A stretch of 64,000 bases of DNA from Aldrovandia affinis (lineage: Eukaryota; Chordata; Actinopteri; Notacanthiformes; Halosauridae): assembly GCA_029706075.1 (NCBI GenBank), contig JAINUG010000023.1:3061438-3125437 (forward strand), given 5' to 3'. Made by a program: the position numbers and the translations under genes. Below the pieces are notes generated by a model. It was not told where the DNA came from, ran no database searches, and saw nothing but the letters and a program-made list of their open reading frames with translations. Shown here one piece after another: positions 1-11,192 of the stretch; within the stretch, counting starts at the first letter, position 1, and each line of letters starts with the position of its first letter.

Positions 1-1023
1 ATCACGGTATCAGTTTTTAAGCTTTAAAAAAAGTATCACACAAAGTTTACAACTCGATCTGTTTATTGTTTGGCTCTTTGCAGATTCATACACCATTTCA
101 TTTGAAAAATAAGTGAGTCCACACGGATGAACGAGTTCTCTTTTTGGGGGGATATAATTCCTCATTACAGACTGCCTCGGCATCAGAATCAGCGTCGGAC
201 ATTGCAAGTTTTATAAGGGAATGCAAACAGGTTTATGCCGTGTGGCTAGCTTGCTAATAACAGCTACCTACCCTTGGGAAATGAGAGGGAGCTGTCTGCA
301 CGTGCGCAATCGTGTTGTAAACAAAACAAAATGGAAGAACAGCCAGAGAGGTGGTGGGATTAAATGGCATTAGCAGACACCCCAGGTCTAGTATTATATT
401 ATTTAATATGGGTTATTTAGACATTTTAGTAGGGTAACGATTTAAATATTTTTTCCCCCGCATGAAAATAGCTTTCGCCACGTGATTTACTATCAGTTTA
501 TTACATTAAGTTTATGATAGTACTATTTCATATTTTAATATTGTGGTATACTGGTCACACCCCTATATGCAGATATTGTTTTATAAAATTGTTATCTCAT
601 CGTTGATGTATTTAAGCCAAGTACAGTATTACAATATTGCCACCAACATTTTTTGTCAGTTCTGAAACGTTTTCAGCAAGCACTTTTGTGCTTTTTTATT
701 TTCATAATAATTCTCATTTGTATGGGATTCTCAATGGAAAAGCACTGCTTGTACCTTTTCTGACACTGTTTATTTCACACAGAAACTCAAATGATCCTAA
801 AGTTAGACCCTCCTGCTCTCTGATTGGCTTAATGCCCAAAGGCTTGTTGCTAAAGCTCAGTCAAGATCCTACATGTTGTGTTGGATTCTGGCCAGTTCCC
901 AAAGGTATTACAATGTGTGTGTGTGCGTGTGTGTTTGTGTGTGGTGGGGCAATTTGGTGGTCCCTCGCAAGACAGATCAGATTCTCAGTTTGTATCTCCA
1001 TTCATGTGCATTTTATTTCACCA
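1..1023. other. Upstream intron of the il15ra-like gene, no gene seen
   Basis: AT-rich sequence without a supportable exon. A short TG microsatellite lies near 912-945. It presumably lies in the intron before the stalk exon. No sushi-type cysteine pattern is visible in any frame here. Confidence 0.4.
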
Positions 1024-1029
1024 AACGAG

Positions 1030-1640
1030 ACAGGACCAGCAGAGCAATATATGATCGGTTTTCATCTGTGTCTTGTCTTTCTTGTCAAACAGAAAATCCT
1101 CAGTCTCTATTTGTAATTTTGTCTCCTTGTCAGAAATTGTTACATGCGGTGTTCCTCAAGGATCCATCCTAGGGTCAATTTTGTCCTCTATGTATATGCT
1201 ACCCCTGGGCCAAATTATTTGTAATCTTACAATTATCTTTCACTTTATGCTGATGGCATTCAGTGGTACTTGTCAGTCAAACCAAATTAATTTAGCTCTG
1301 AATGATGTTCAAACTGGATGCCTCAAAACATCCTACAGCTACACTCTGAAAACAAAGTTTTGAGTCATGTCTCTGATCAAATCCAATCCAATCCACATGC
1401 CCACAATGTGAAATCTAATTCTAGACATGTAATTATTGGTGTGACTTTTGATTTTTATAAATTGCTTATATACTTGTTTGAGTTGTAAAGCTCTGGCCTG
1501 GCTCCAAGGCTGCTAACAAGGACAAATAAGAGAGCACACATCACCCCAATTTTAGCTTCTTTGCACTCGCTACTACTGCATGGCTTGGTACCTGAATTCA
1601 TCACTGAGCTCTTGTCAAGCTTTTACAATCTTTATCAATC
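1030..1640 (+). mobile_element. Decayed non-LTR retrotransposon fragment (Rex1/CR1-like RT)
   Basis: A reading frame around 1130-1250 preserves the reverse-transcriptase block containing VPQGSILG followed by a degenerate MLPLGQII segment. Later frames resemble the downstream RT region, with stops and frameshifts. It is a 5'-truncated, dead copy inside the il15ra-like intron. Clade assignment is by motif only. Confidence 0.6.
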
Positions 1641-1783
1641 TTAAACTGCTTGTGTTATTTTATTTAATTACTTGTTATACTCTGTCCATTTTAATATCTT
1701 GTAATTATTTTAATCTCTGTAGTATTGTTTTTTTTATTTTGTGAAACAAGTAAAGCTATTATTATTGTTATTATTATTAACAG

Positions 1784-4700
1784 CGTTAAAACCCGAAACA
1801 ATCAATATACCAACCACAATGTCAATAACCACAGTAACAGAAACCGTGGAAGAGGAGTCAACACCCTGGACGACCCCTGTTGTAACAGCAAGCATCATCA
1901 CATCACCTTCAGAGGGCATGACTCCCAAACTGACCCCCACAACATCAAACCCTTCCTCCAAACTAACCCCCACAACATCCCCCACTTCCTCCAAACAAAC
2001 CCCCACAACATCCCCCACTTCCTCCAAACTAACCCCCACAACATCCCCCACTTCATCCAAACTGACCCCCACAACATCCCCCACTTCCTCCAAACAACCC
2101 CCCACAACATCCCCCACTTCATCCAAACTGACCCCCACAACATCCCCCACTTCCTCCAAACTAACCCCCACAACATCCCCCACTTCATCCAAACTGACCC
2201 CCACAACATCAAACCCTTCCTCCAAACTAACCCCCACAACATCCCCCACTTCCTCCAAACTAACCCCCACAACATCCCCCACTTCCTCCAAACAACCCCC
2301 ACAACATCCCCCACTTCCTCCAAACAAACCCCCACAACATCCCCCACTTCCTCCAAACTAACCCCCACAACATCCCCCACTTCCTCCAAACTAACCCCCA
2401 CAACATCAAACCCTTCCTCCAAACTAATCCCCACAACATCCCCCACTTCCTCCAAACTAACCACCTCCAGGAAGAAGACATCCACATCCACAGTGCAGCC
2501 CTCCTCTGTGGCCACAACAACTGGTCATAAAAAAAATAATGAAAGTTTTCTGTTACCACTCAGGAGCTAATCTGTTATACAGAGAAAGTATCATTATATT
2601 GTCATTACTCCTATTATTATTGCTGTTTCAGGAATAATAAGAGGTGAACAGACTGAAGGTCATGGTTGCTGGGGCTGGTAGGCAATGAGGGATGGAGGAA
2701 TGTAGCCAATGCCTGCAAGTGCTGAATAGTGGTTAGGGCACTGGACTCCTAACCCATAGGTCATGGGAACCAGGTTTTCGATCAACAGTCTGGACCCACT
2801 CATTACAAAAAATAACCGGGCCAGTCCTCTTCCTTTTATGCAGTGCTAAGTGCTGTAAACTGTTCTTTTTTCAAATGAGAGCTGCTGCCTAACTAAACCA
2901 AAAGGGACAATATTGCAGCATTTAAATTGTCCTGTACATTATCCATGTTGACATCGGTCCACTGTCCAAGAGGGATTTCTAACCCTGCCTATTATTACTA
3001 AGAAGAAGATTGTCCCTTTGATGGTCAGTAATTTTTTGACCATGGTAATCACAATCCTGTGAGTGGAGTGAAACCACACAAATCACAGGTACCCAGTGTA
3101 AAGGTAATTGGTTCAAAACCATCCTGAATGGGGAAAGTGCAGGACTGCATTGCACCCAGAAACACTCCAGCTCTATAAATTAATATAATGTCACATGTTT
3201 AATGTGTATCTACACAGTGTATGCATTAGTCTGTGTACACAATGTGTAAATTCGTCCATCTACTCTAAATATAGTATATCGTCACCTTCTTAAAAAAAGT
3301 CATATTTTCTAGTTTTTCAAAAAACAGAATAAACTGAACCAAATATAGAATATATGATATTTATTAATCATTTCACACAAAATGTTATGACAATATATGA
3401 CTATTGACATGGAAATAACGCTGTCGGTCAATTATGTAACATAAGATGATTAGATTACTTAGGCCAATTTACGAACATGCCGTTGTGACTTAGGCAATTT
3501 TAAACCTGACTTAGGCCAAATTACTTCTGGAGTATGACTTAGGCAAGCAGCCGCCATCTTGAAAGCTTGTAAAATTCACATTTTACATTGTCTTGTGACT
3601 TAGGCAAAAAATAAAATGGCCTAAGTCACACTCTTGACGTAGGCCATTATACTACCGGGGTAGGAACAGCATGATCTTTTCAATTAAGGATGTAGGCAAT
3701 TTTACCAGGGGTTGCCAGCATCATGAAGAGATGACTTAGGCAAAAAAAATCATTTTCCTCAAAAAATGACTTAGGCCATTATTTTAAGAAGGTGACGATA
3801 TGTAGCAATCACATGGAATTTCAGAGATTGGTTAACTCATCCTGGGGATTTTTCACCCTGCCAGAAATGCTCATGTTCCTTTATCCCTCACCTTCACCAA
3901 AATGTTTGCTACTGTTACATAACAATTTGCCTCTATCATACCTTTACTTAACCTGAAATGCTTCAGTAAATATCAAGCTGTATAAATGGATTGTAGGTAA
4001 AGAAATGTAAACTGTGTAAGTCGCTCTGTATAAGAGCGTCTGCCTAAAATGTATTTATGTAAAATATGTATACACTGTAGCATAGTCTTCCAATACCATT
4101 ACAGAACCACCAGAACCCTTCACTGTTGGAACACTGTTGTGTGTAGTTTTCTTCACAACCTTTAGTTCACAAGCTACCTAGCTATTTTAGCTATACAGCT
4201 AGTGAATGTCCATGCAGTTTTTTTATTTATTTGGTTTGATAGCTTTAAAATTCAGGATAGTTTTCTAAAGGGTTTGACAGTTGGTTTGGAAACACCAACA
4301 TAAACTAGCTGTCAGTTTTTCATTTCTTTACCTTTATAAACTTATCTATTATGGTTTTGCATAGCTGAACATTAGTTAGCAACATTAGTTAAATAGTTAT
4401 ATTTTAGTTTTCACGATAATGCACACGTTCATTTTCCAGTTAACCTCCTGTCTCTTGCTGCTGTGGTCTCACAAAGGTGCAATATAAAGAAATTGTGTGG
4501 TGGCCATTTTATTTTCCCATTTTAAATGATTGTAGTAATATCTTCATTATTAATCATTGTCTGTCACACATTACAAATGGGGATTCTGTGCTTTTGTGCT
4601 AACCCTTACACCCCCACCCCCCCAGAGAATCTTGCCGCACACCAGTTTGAGAAACACTGCTCTAACCAGACAGTGTAACACTGACTCTTCCCAGCATGCA

Positions 4701-6874
4701 CCCAGTACCACCAGAGCTGGACACTGCAGTGTCCACGACACAACTTGGAGTCTCTCTTTTGGTGGGCCCGAGGGAGCTGTAAATGTCTGTAAACAGTACC
4801 TTGTTAGGTTTTGCAGATGGCCTCTTGTGTGGTTTTTCATTCATTGAGGCACCATGCACAGGTGCATTCTGGGAATATCCATGTGCTTTTGTCCTCTGTG
4901 CTTTCCCCAATATTTCCTAAGATCAAAATGTCTTTCACTTCTGCAGGAGACAATAATATGGAAGGACCCAGCAGAATGACACATGACGTGACTCTACCTG
5001 TTGGTAGGTACTAGAAAATGGCAGTGTGTGATTCATTCCATGACTGACTGACTGAGTGTGTGTGTGTGTGTGTGTGTGTTCAGACTGATTGACTGTTGGC
5101 TTGGGAGCGTGAGTGTTTCGGACTGCATTGCATGTGAAGTAAGGAGAACGCAATGGAGCGCAGAATGTCTGGTGGGTACTGTTAAAAATATAATGTTTTT
5201 GTTTTTTGATTGGCTTGTCCTGTTAAGGCGTTTTGGGCAAGGCACAGTGATTTATGGAGAACAAAATGTGCCATATTACTAAATAAATAAATCCATAAAT
5301 AAAAGATTAAATAAATAGTCAAATCGGTAAATAATGAGTGAACTCATGGTACAACTGACAACCGAAATGTTGTGACTGGCAGACGACATTAATGGTGGTA
5401 ATATTCCACCTAAGGATCTCATAAACGTGGATACATTTCTGGGCAGTGCTGGGGAAATGGCAGCATTAACAAATACCAATGTGGATGAGGTTGCTTGCAA
5501 CTTGTCCATTAAGTAGTTGAGGGGAAACTTAAGAGCAGTTTGGTTGAACTACAAGTGTCCAATCACAGTTCTCTCAGCGTACATCCATGGAGTCCAATCC
5601 GAACAGCACAAGCTAACTGAAAGTCCAACCCCCCTATTTTGTTTTCATTTTCATTGCATGCAGGATGAAATGTGTCACATTACTAAATACATTTATAAAC
5701 AAATGCCTAAATAAATAAAGTACGATTTCTACATTTTTATTGACCCATTTCTCTATTTATTGCATCTTTTATTTAGGGATTTATATAGTGATATATATCC
5801 ATAGTGATGTTCCCTGTGGTCCAGAGAGAACTAGGACTGTGCCAGTGCTGACTGTAGCTGGGAGCCCTGCAGAGTGGTGCAAAATTAGCCATAGCATTGC
5901 CCAGGGTGCCCTTGGAGTGAGTGTGTAATGACAGACTCTGTGTGTTGCACTGACAGAGAGGGAGTGTGTCACACTAAGAGTTTATCGGACAGAGTGAGTC
6001 ACACTGACAGTGGGTTGCATTGATAGAGAGGGTGTCAATCTGACAATGTAGTAAGACTAACTGGATGTGAAACTTAAAGTGAGCACGTAGGGCTGAGAGA
6101 GTGAGCGTTAATTTGCTGCAATGCGGAGTATGCCTACCTACTGTATGCCTATGAGACGATTGTTCTGTTTTCTGTGCTTTTCAGGTATGGTCATTGCTGT
6201 TATCGGAGTGATTCTTCTCGTATCACTAACCATGGTAGCACTGAAGCTAAAAAATCCAGCAGCGTAAGAATGTTTGTATTTCCTTTTAAGTAGTGATGTT
6301 TGTTTGCTATGATTTTAAAAAAACTGTAAAAGTTCCACTTCATTTGAATAGTGCTTGTGAAGAAATCTGCCATTTTGACATTGGTTCAACTGAGCTAATA
6401 AGCTGGTTTATCTGCAGTACTGCTGGACTGTGCTAGGAGGTAGTACTGTTTTCCGGTCTAGAGTTGAAACCACACTGGCTCATATGACAGAATAGTGTTC
6501 AGCAACACGACAGAAAGCACAATTTGCAATAAAGCCCAGCACGAGACCAACACATCGTAGCCTCCCAAAATATCACTGCCTGATGAACAGTGTGGATACA
6601 TTTCTCTGTAGCGATTACCCTCTCAAGTCAGAATGACCCACACTCCTTTTCTCTCCCCTGTTCTCTCTCTGGTTTGGGGCCATCGTTGAGGTTTCTGTCC
6701 AATGCGGGGCTTGGTTTTTAATGCACACTCCCTCTCTGTCTGTCTGTCTCTCACAGCTGGCGAAGGTTCAGATTACAGCTGGCAAGGCGAGAGGAACAAA
6801 TTCCCATGCAGCCAATCGAACTACATCATCCCCAAGATGACAGATATGTTCCTGTTGTGCAACAGGCTCAGTAA
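1784..6874 (+). CDS. il15ra: Interleukin-15 receptor alpha-like gene, 3' exons (partial)
   Basis: Four exons join in phase: 1784-2523 (Thr/Ser/Pro-rich stalk), 4947-5003 (membrane-proximal), 6185-6263 (transmembrane) and 6757-6874 (cytoplasmic tail, stop TAA at 6872-6874). The first two junctions are phase 1, as is usual in cytokine receptor genes. The transmembrane exon encodes a hydrophobic run starting MVIAVIGVILLVSLTMVA, followed by basic residues. The tail of about 40 residues ends PVVQQAQ. In the family, sushi domains bind IL-15 and the receptor trans-presents it at the cell surface; those exons are not in the window and should lie upstream. Identity rests on architecture plus its position beside fbh1; an IL2RA-like paralogue is the main alternative. 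The stalk exon is 740 bp instead of the 741 its phases require, so it carries a one-base frameshift. The stop overlaps a possible donor (CA|GTAAGG), so a longer alternative tail is conceivable. Confidence 0.6.
1926..2463 (+). repeat. 33-bp coding minisatellite of the receptor stalk
   Basis: About 16 tandem copies of a 33-bp unit encode the 11-residue mucin-like repeat KLTPTTSPTSS, with variants SNPSS and KQ. Such Thr/Ser-dense stalks are usually O-glycosylated. Near 2294-2300 one copy has five Cs where a sister copy near 2095-2103 has six. This shifts the frame by one base within the repeat. Confidence 0.9.
2727..2880 (+). mobile_element. SINE head-like fragment
   Basis: Sequence such as GTGGTTAGGGCACTGGACTC resembles the tRNA-related head of the fish SINE found complete at 40,595-40,827. 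It is diverged and the tail is not continuous with it. Confidence 0.35.
3276..3801. mobile_element. 526-bp inverted-repeat element with internal TGACTTAGGC words
   Basis: The ends are near-perfect inverted repeats: ATATCGTCACCTTCTTAAA on the left, and its complement ending GGTGACGATAT on the right. Between them lie six exact direct copies and one inverted copy of GACTTAGGC, plus degenerate copies. No coding capacity is seen. This looks like a MITE whose transposase I cannot identify. No convincing target-site duplication is visible. Confidence 0.7.
3946..4061 (+). mobile_element. SINE tail fragment
   Basis: Contains GTAAGTCGCTCTGTATAAGA followed by GCGTCTGC, the conserved central/tail block of fish tRNA-derived SINEs. 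The upstream part is a degenerate match to the body at 40,595-40,827. Confidence 0.6.
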
Positions 6875-6929
6875 GGATGATGCCAATACATTAATTTAAA
6901 AAACAAAAACATTTGCTTTTGTAAATGAA

Positions 6930-7115
6930 TGTATCTCAGAGGATGCAGGCTTGATTCCCAGATGGAGCACTGCTGTTGTACCCTTGAGCAAGGTACTGAA
7001 TCTGAATTGCTTCAGTTAATATCCAGCTGTATAAATGGATTGTAAAGAAATGTAAACTGTAAGTCGCTCTGGATAAGAGCATCTGCTAAATGCCTGGAAT
7101 GTAATGTAATTTTGT
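6930..7115 (+). mobile_element. tRNA-derived SINE, partial, in the il15ra 3' UTR region
   Basis: Body sequence (TGTACCCTTGAGCAAGGTAC and following) leads into GTAAGTCGCTCTGGATAAGA and GCATCTGCTAAATG. It matches the SINE at 40,595-40,827 in opposite orientation. It lies downstream of the receptor stop codon and before a candidate poly(A) signal. Confidence 0.7.
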
Positions 7116-7203
7116 ATGCAGGTTTAAGCCTATGGGTGAGCTTTGTGTGTTCGCAGAGCAGCCCTCTGTATAAGTGACATAGGCAGCGGCATGTATCTGT
7201 CAA

Positions 7204-7209
7204 AATAAA
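7204..7209 (+). terminator. Candidate poly(A) signal for the il15ra-like gene
   Basis: AATAAA about 330 bp after the stop codon, in an A-rich tract. It is a short motif, so support is weak. Confidence 0.35.
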
Positions 7210-7781
7210 ATAAAAAAATATATATACAGATATGTTAGCTGCTTCTCATCTGTATTTTTTGTTTGCTGGTGTTTCTTTGTACCAGTTGCGTTTGCCTGTC
7301 TTTAGCAGGGCCCCACTGCAAATGGGGCTTCAGTCTCAGTTGGGCTTCCCTGCATGAACAAAGGTTTTGATTGTGTAAATGTGCCATCTTTCTTCTGTTA
7401 TCCCACTGTTTTTCTGGTGTGGGTTGTCCAGCTTGGTCGTCATAATTCATAAATGATTATTTCCCAGTTTTTCCAACATTGGCTGAATGTTGTTGTCGTT
7501 TTATTCCTTTTGGAAAACGTTCACTGTGTGACAACCTGACTGTAGATCAGCGGAACACAAGTAAAGATCGATCAATTGATTGATTGATAAACAGATCTGC
7601 CATGGACGCCAGGATGAAGCGCAAACGCTGCCGGGATGCGCACGGCGGACACAGAAAGAGACGCACGAGACTCGGGCAGCGGGCAGCACGGCTGGCTTTT
7701 AATGAGAAGGACGCGAGCAGCTACAGACTTAACGCTTCAGTCACACAAAGAGCAGGGACATGCGCCGTTTTGAGTCCACAG
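7210..7781. other. Intergenic sequence, nothing recognised
   Basis: This is the spacer between the receptor 3' end and a MITE. Short open frames are present but none shows a recognisable domain or splice context. Confidence 0.4.
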
Positions 7782-8264
7782 CAGGGGTGGCCAACCATGG
7801 TCCTGGGGAGTCACAGGGTCTGCTGCTTTTTGTTTTCACTTTGTAAAAAAAGAAGAAAATCACTGCAACACTGCATCTTGCAAAAGTGACTTTTTAATCC
7901 ATGACCTTCATCAGAGCAAATGGACAGACAAATAAAACAGCCAAAAACATACAAAAATGTGTATCGGTGCCTGTTTTACTGGTCTATTTGCTTTGACAAA
8001 AACCATAAACCGAAATGTAATTTTTGCAAGTTGGCAGTGTTGCGGTGATTTTCCTTTTTATATAGGTGTTTTTTTCTCTCGTTAGCACCTGCAAATACTT
8101 CTCAGGTGTGCGGTTACAGCCCTTTTGATTTTTTTGTTTCACTTTAAAATAAGCGACTAAATTAGAGGCAAGAAACCAGTTAACTGTGTCATAAACGGCT
8201 TTACCTCTAACCATGCAGATGGGCAGACCCTGCGGCTCTTCCGGTCCAGGGTTGGCCACCCCCT
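7782..8264. mobile_element. hAT-type MITE (CAGGGGTGGCCAA ends)
   Basis: Left end CAGGGGTGGCCAACCATGGT and right end GGTTGGCCACCCCCTG form imperfect terminal inverted repeats. Both sides also carry the related sub-terminal CAGACCCTG / CAGGGTCTG blocks. The flanking octamers GTCCACAG and CTCTACAG agree at 6 of 8 positions, consistent with an old 8-bp target duplication. Confidence 0.6.
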
Positions 8265-8622
8265 GCTCTACAGTAAGCAGAGTGATTGAGGGGTTTATTG
8301 GTCCTGACATTGGCATGAAAACAGGGCCTTATTCGTAGGAAAATATAAACTTAGACAATTTCACAGATTAAAAAAAATACAAATAATCACACAGATGAGA
8401 AAAATCTAGCGTAGTGACAAAGACCCTCCCTCCAGGTTTTGTCAACCAACATCACAAACAGAAATCTTAATAATATAAAATATAGTTTTTTGTCAGTGGA
8501 TTTTAAAACACATATTAAAAAATAAACTTCATGGATTGTTAAAAAACACTGTTTAATGTTTATACACACATAAAGCCAACACCATGGGGATGTTAAGGTG
8601 GGCTTTACCTGTACAGGTGAAC
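8265..8622. other. fbh1 3' flank / probable 3' UTR
   Basis: AT-rich sequence immediately downstream of the fbh1 stop on the - strand. An ATTAAA-type variant signal lies near 8,552 on the - strand, and I see no canonical AATAAA between 8,300 and 8,620. No other gene is seen. Confidence 0.35.
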
Positions 8623-11152
8623 TCAGAACAGTGCCATCAGCATGGCTATGTTGACTGGTAGTGCCACCCGCTCCTCTGTGTAGGGCATAGCCTTCACCTG
8701 CTCAGGTGGGGCGATCAGGTAGGCGGTGTGACCCACTCGCTGTTCCACACAGGTCACACACAGAGGCCCTCCCACCTCTGCTGAGTCATACTGCAACAGA
8801 CACACACACACACACACAGCGTTACACACACAGTCTACTACACACACACACTGTCTACAACAAACTCACACCACACAACTACACCCACACACAGTGTGTC
8901 ACAGTCTCCTGTCTTCTACACACACATGATACAAAACAGTCTCCTACAAACACAATGTGTTGTACATACTGTATCACACACACACAGTGACAGGCTGCAA
9001 TGTGCTCTTCCAAAGAAAAGGGGAATATTTCTGCAAATATATTCCAGCCTCACTTACATATTTGATGGGGATCTTGCACATGGTGAGGGCCGAGTCCTCC
9101 CTGACATGGTTGTGACACTCCCGAATCGAGCAGCGGGGCAGCTGTCCATCTCTGACCAGGGTGCTGGTGAGCTCTGCCCGCAGGAAGTACTCCTGCAGTG
9201 CACACAAAGCGGAGAGAGGCTACTGAACAGGAAGTAGGGAACAGACTCATAGTCGGCGCTCACGGTCGTCTGCGGTCACGTGACTTCCACGGGAGAAAGA
9301 ACGTTCGGTCACTGTCGTTTGCGGCGGCGTGACTAAGGCGAGCGCTCCCTCACCCCGGCCAGCGTCAGAAGGTTCTCAATGGTTTTGGTGATCAGCAGTT
9401 TCTTCTTAGCGCGGGTCACGGCCACGTACAGGAGGTTCCACTCGTCGTCCGGGACGTTTGCTGGAAGAGCAGCATTGTGGGTCGGGAAGCAAAGCATCAT
9501 GGGTGAGCAGCATTCTTAGTGCGGATGTTGTAGTTATATTAAAGCCACAGTATAATGTAACGTTAAGCATTACTGCATTGGTTTAGAACGTTGGAAGTGG
9601 GGGGGGGGAAATACCATTGACTGACAGCATGATACTAAGCTGACGCAAGGGTGCAGCCCTCTATCTCACAGACTAACATGTTCAACACTTAACACTCAAT
9701 TGACTGAAATTCAACACTAAACCCATCTCACTGGTACTGTACAGTCCTATATAACAGTGTACTCATTCCCTCAATCTCACCTGTGGCACAGCCGGAAAGT
9801 CTCTGCAGGTTATGCCGAGCACAGGGGATTTTGGTGAAGTCATCGGTGATGACAACGCTGTCAAATTCCAGTCCTTTGGATTTGTGGACAGTGCCCAAAA
9901 TGTAATCTGAAGGAAAATAAATATTTGACAAATAAAACCTACAAAAATCATAAGTGGAATACAATGTATATATATATATTTACCACATTGTTATTGTGGT
10001 TTCACATTATCAAAAAACAAACAAACAAACCAGTTTAGATATGTGTGATCACAGTACTTCTCACCGAAATAGTGGTTTCTCTGAGCTGCGCATTACAAGT
10101 GTAAATGCCGTCTCTCAGCTGGGCAGGGCAGTAGTGTATATCCTGTTTCTGAGCTGCGCAGTGTGGCTTTATATCCTGCCCCTGACCTGCGCAGTGTGGC
10201 TTTATATCCTGCCCCTGACCTGCGCAGTGGGTGTACATCCCATATCTGACCTGCGCAGTGGGTGTATATCCCATATCTGACCTGCACAGTGGGCGTATAT
10301 CCCATATCTGACCTGCACAGTGGGTGTATATCCTGCCCCTGACCTGCACAGTGGGCGTATATCCCATATCTGACCTGCGCAGTGGGTGTATATCCCATAT
10401 CTGACCTGCACAGTGGGTGTATATCCTGCCCGACCTGCACAGTGGGCGTATATCCCATATCTGACCTGCACAGTGGGCGTATATCCTGCCCCTGACCTGC
10501 ACAGTGGGCGTATATCCCATATCTGACCTGCACAGTGGGCGTATATCCCATATCTGACCTGAAAAGTTGGCGTATATACCATATCTGACCTGCACAGTGG
10601 GTGCATATCCTGCCCCTGACCTGCACAGTGGGCGTATATCCCGTATCTGACCTGCAAAGTTGGCGTATATCCCATATCTGACCTGCACAGTGGGCGTATA
10701 TCCCATATCTGACCTGCACAGTGGGCGTATATCCCATATCTGACCTGCAAAGTTGGCGTATATCCCATATCTGACCTGCACAGTGGGCGTATATCCCATA
10801 TCTGACCTGCACAGTGGGTGTATATCCCCTATCTTACCTGCGCAGTGCGAGCTTCTCACAGAACAGCTGTATATGCGCTCCACCAGCTCGGGGATGCGGT
10901 GGTTGTATTTCTCCACCACGGCCAGCTTGGCCTCCAGCTCGCGGTCCTCAGAGTGGCAGGCGTAGCTCTTCAGCCCGGCGTAGCCCCCCATCTTCTCCCG
11001 GCAGAAGGTTCTGATGAAGTAGTCCGCGATGGTCAAGTTCTCTGTGCCAGGGGAAAGAATTCAAGACACAAAAAAATACTTAAGAAATATTATGCCGATT
11101 AAAACAAGGCAAGCCAGCTACTTATTGTGTGGTTGTTGAAATATGTACAGTG

Positions 11153-11192
<40 letters not shown>

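Noticed and set aside
637-1116. 159-codon + strand frame
   Set aside because: It spans a TG microsatellite and the decayed LINE edge, with no domain and no splice support.
1734-2559. Long - strand frames rich in EEVGDVVGVS or WRKWGMLWG repeats
   Set aside because: These are antisense readings of the 33-bp stalk minisatellite. The + strand has correct splice phases and a receptor context.
10035-11036. Open frame of about 330 codons on the - strand
   Set aside because: Its first part is fbh1 exon 17; the rest is the 31-bp minisatellite, with similar open frames in other phases.
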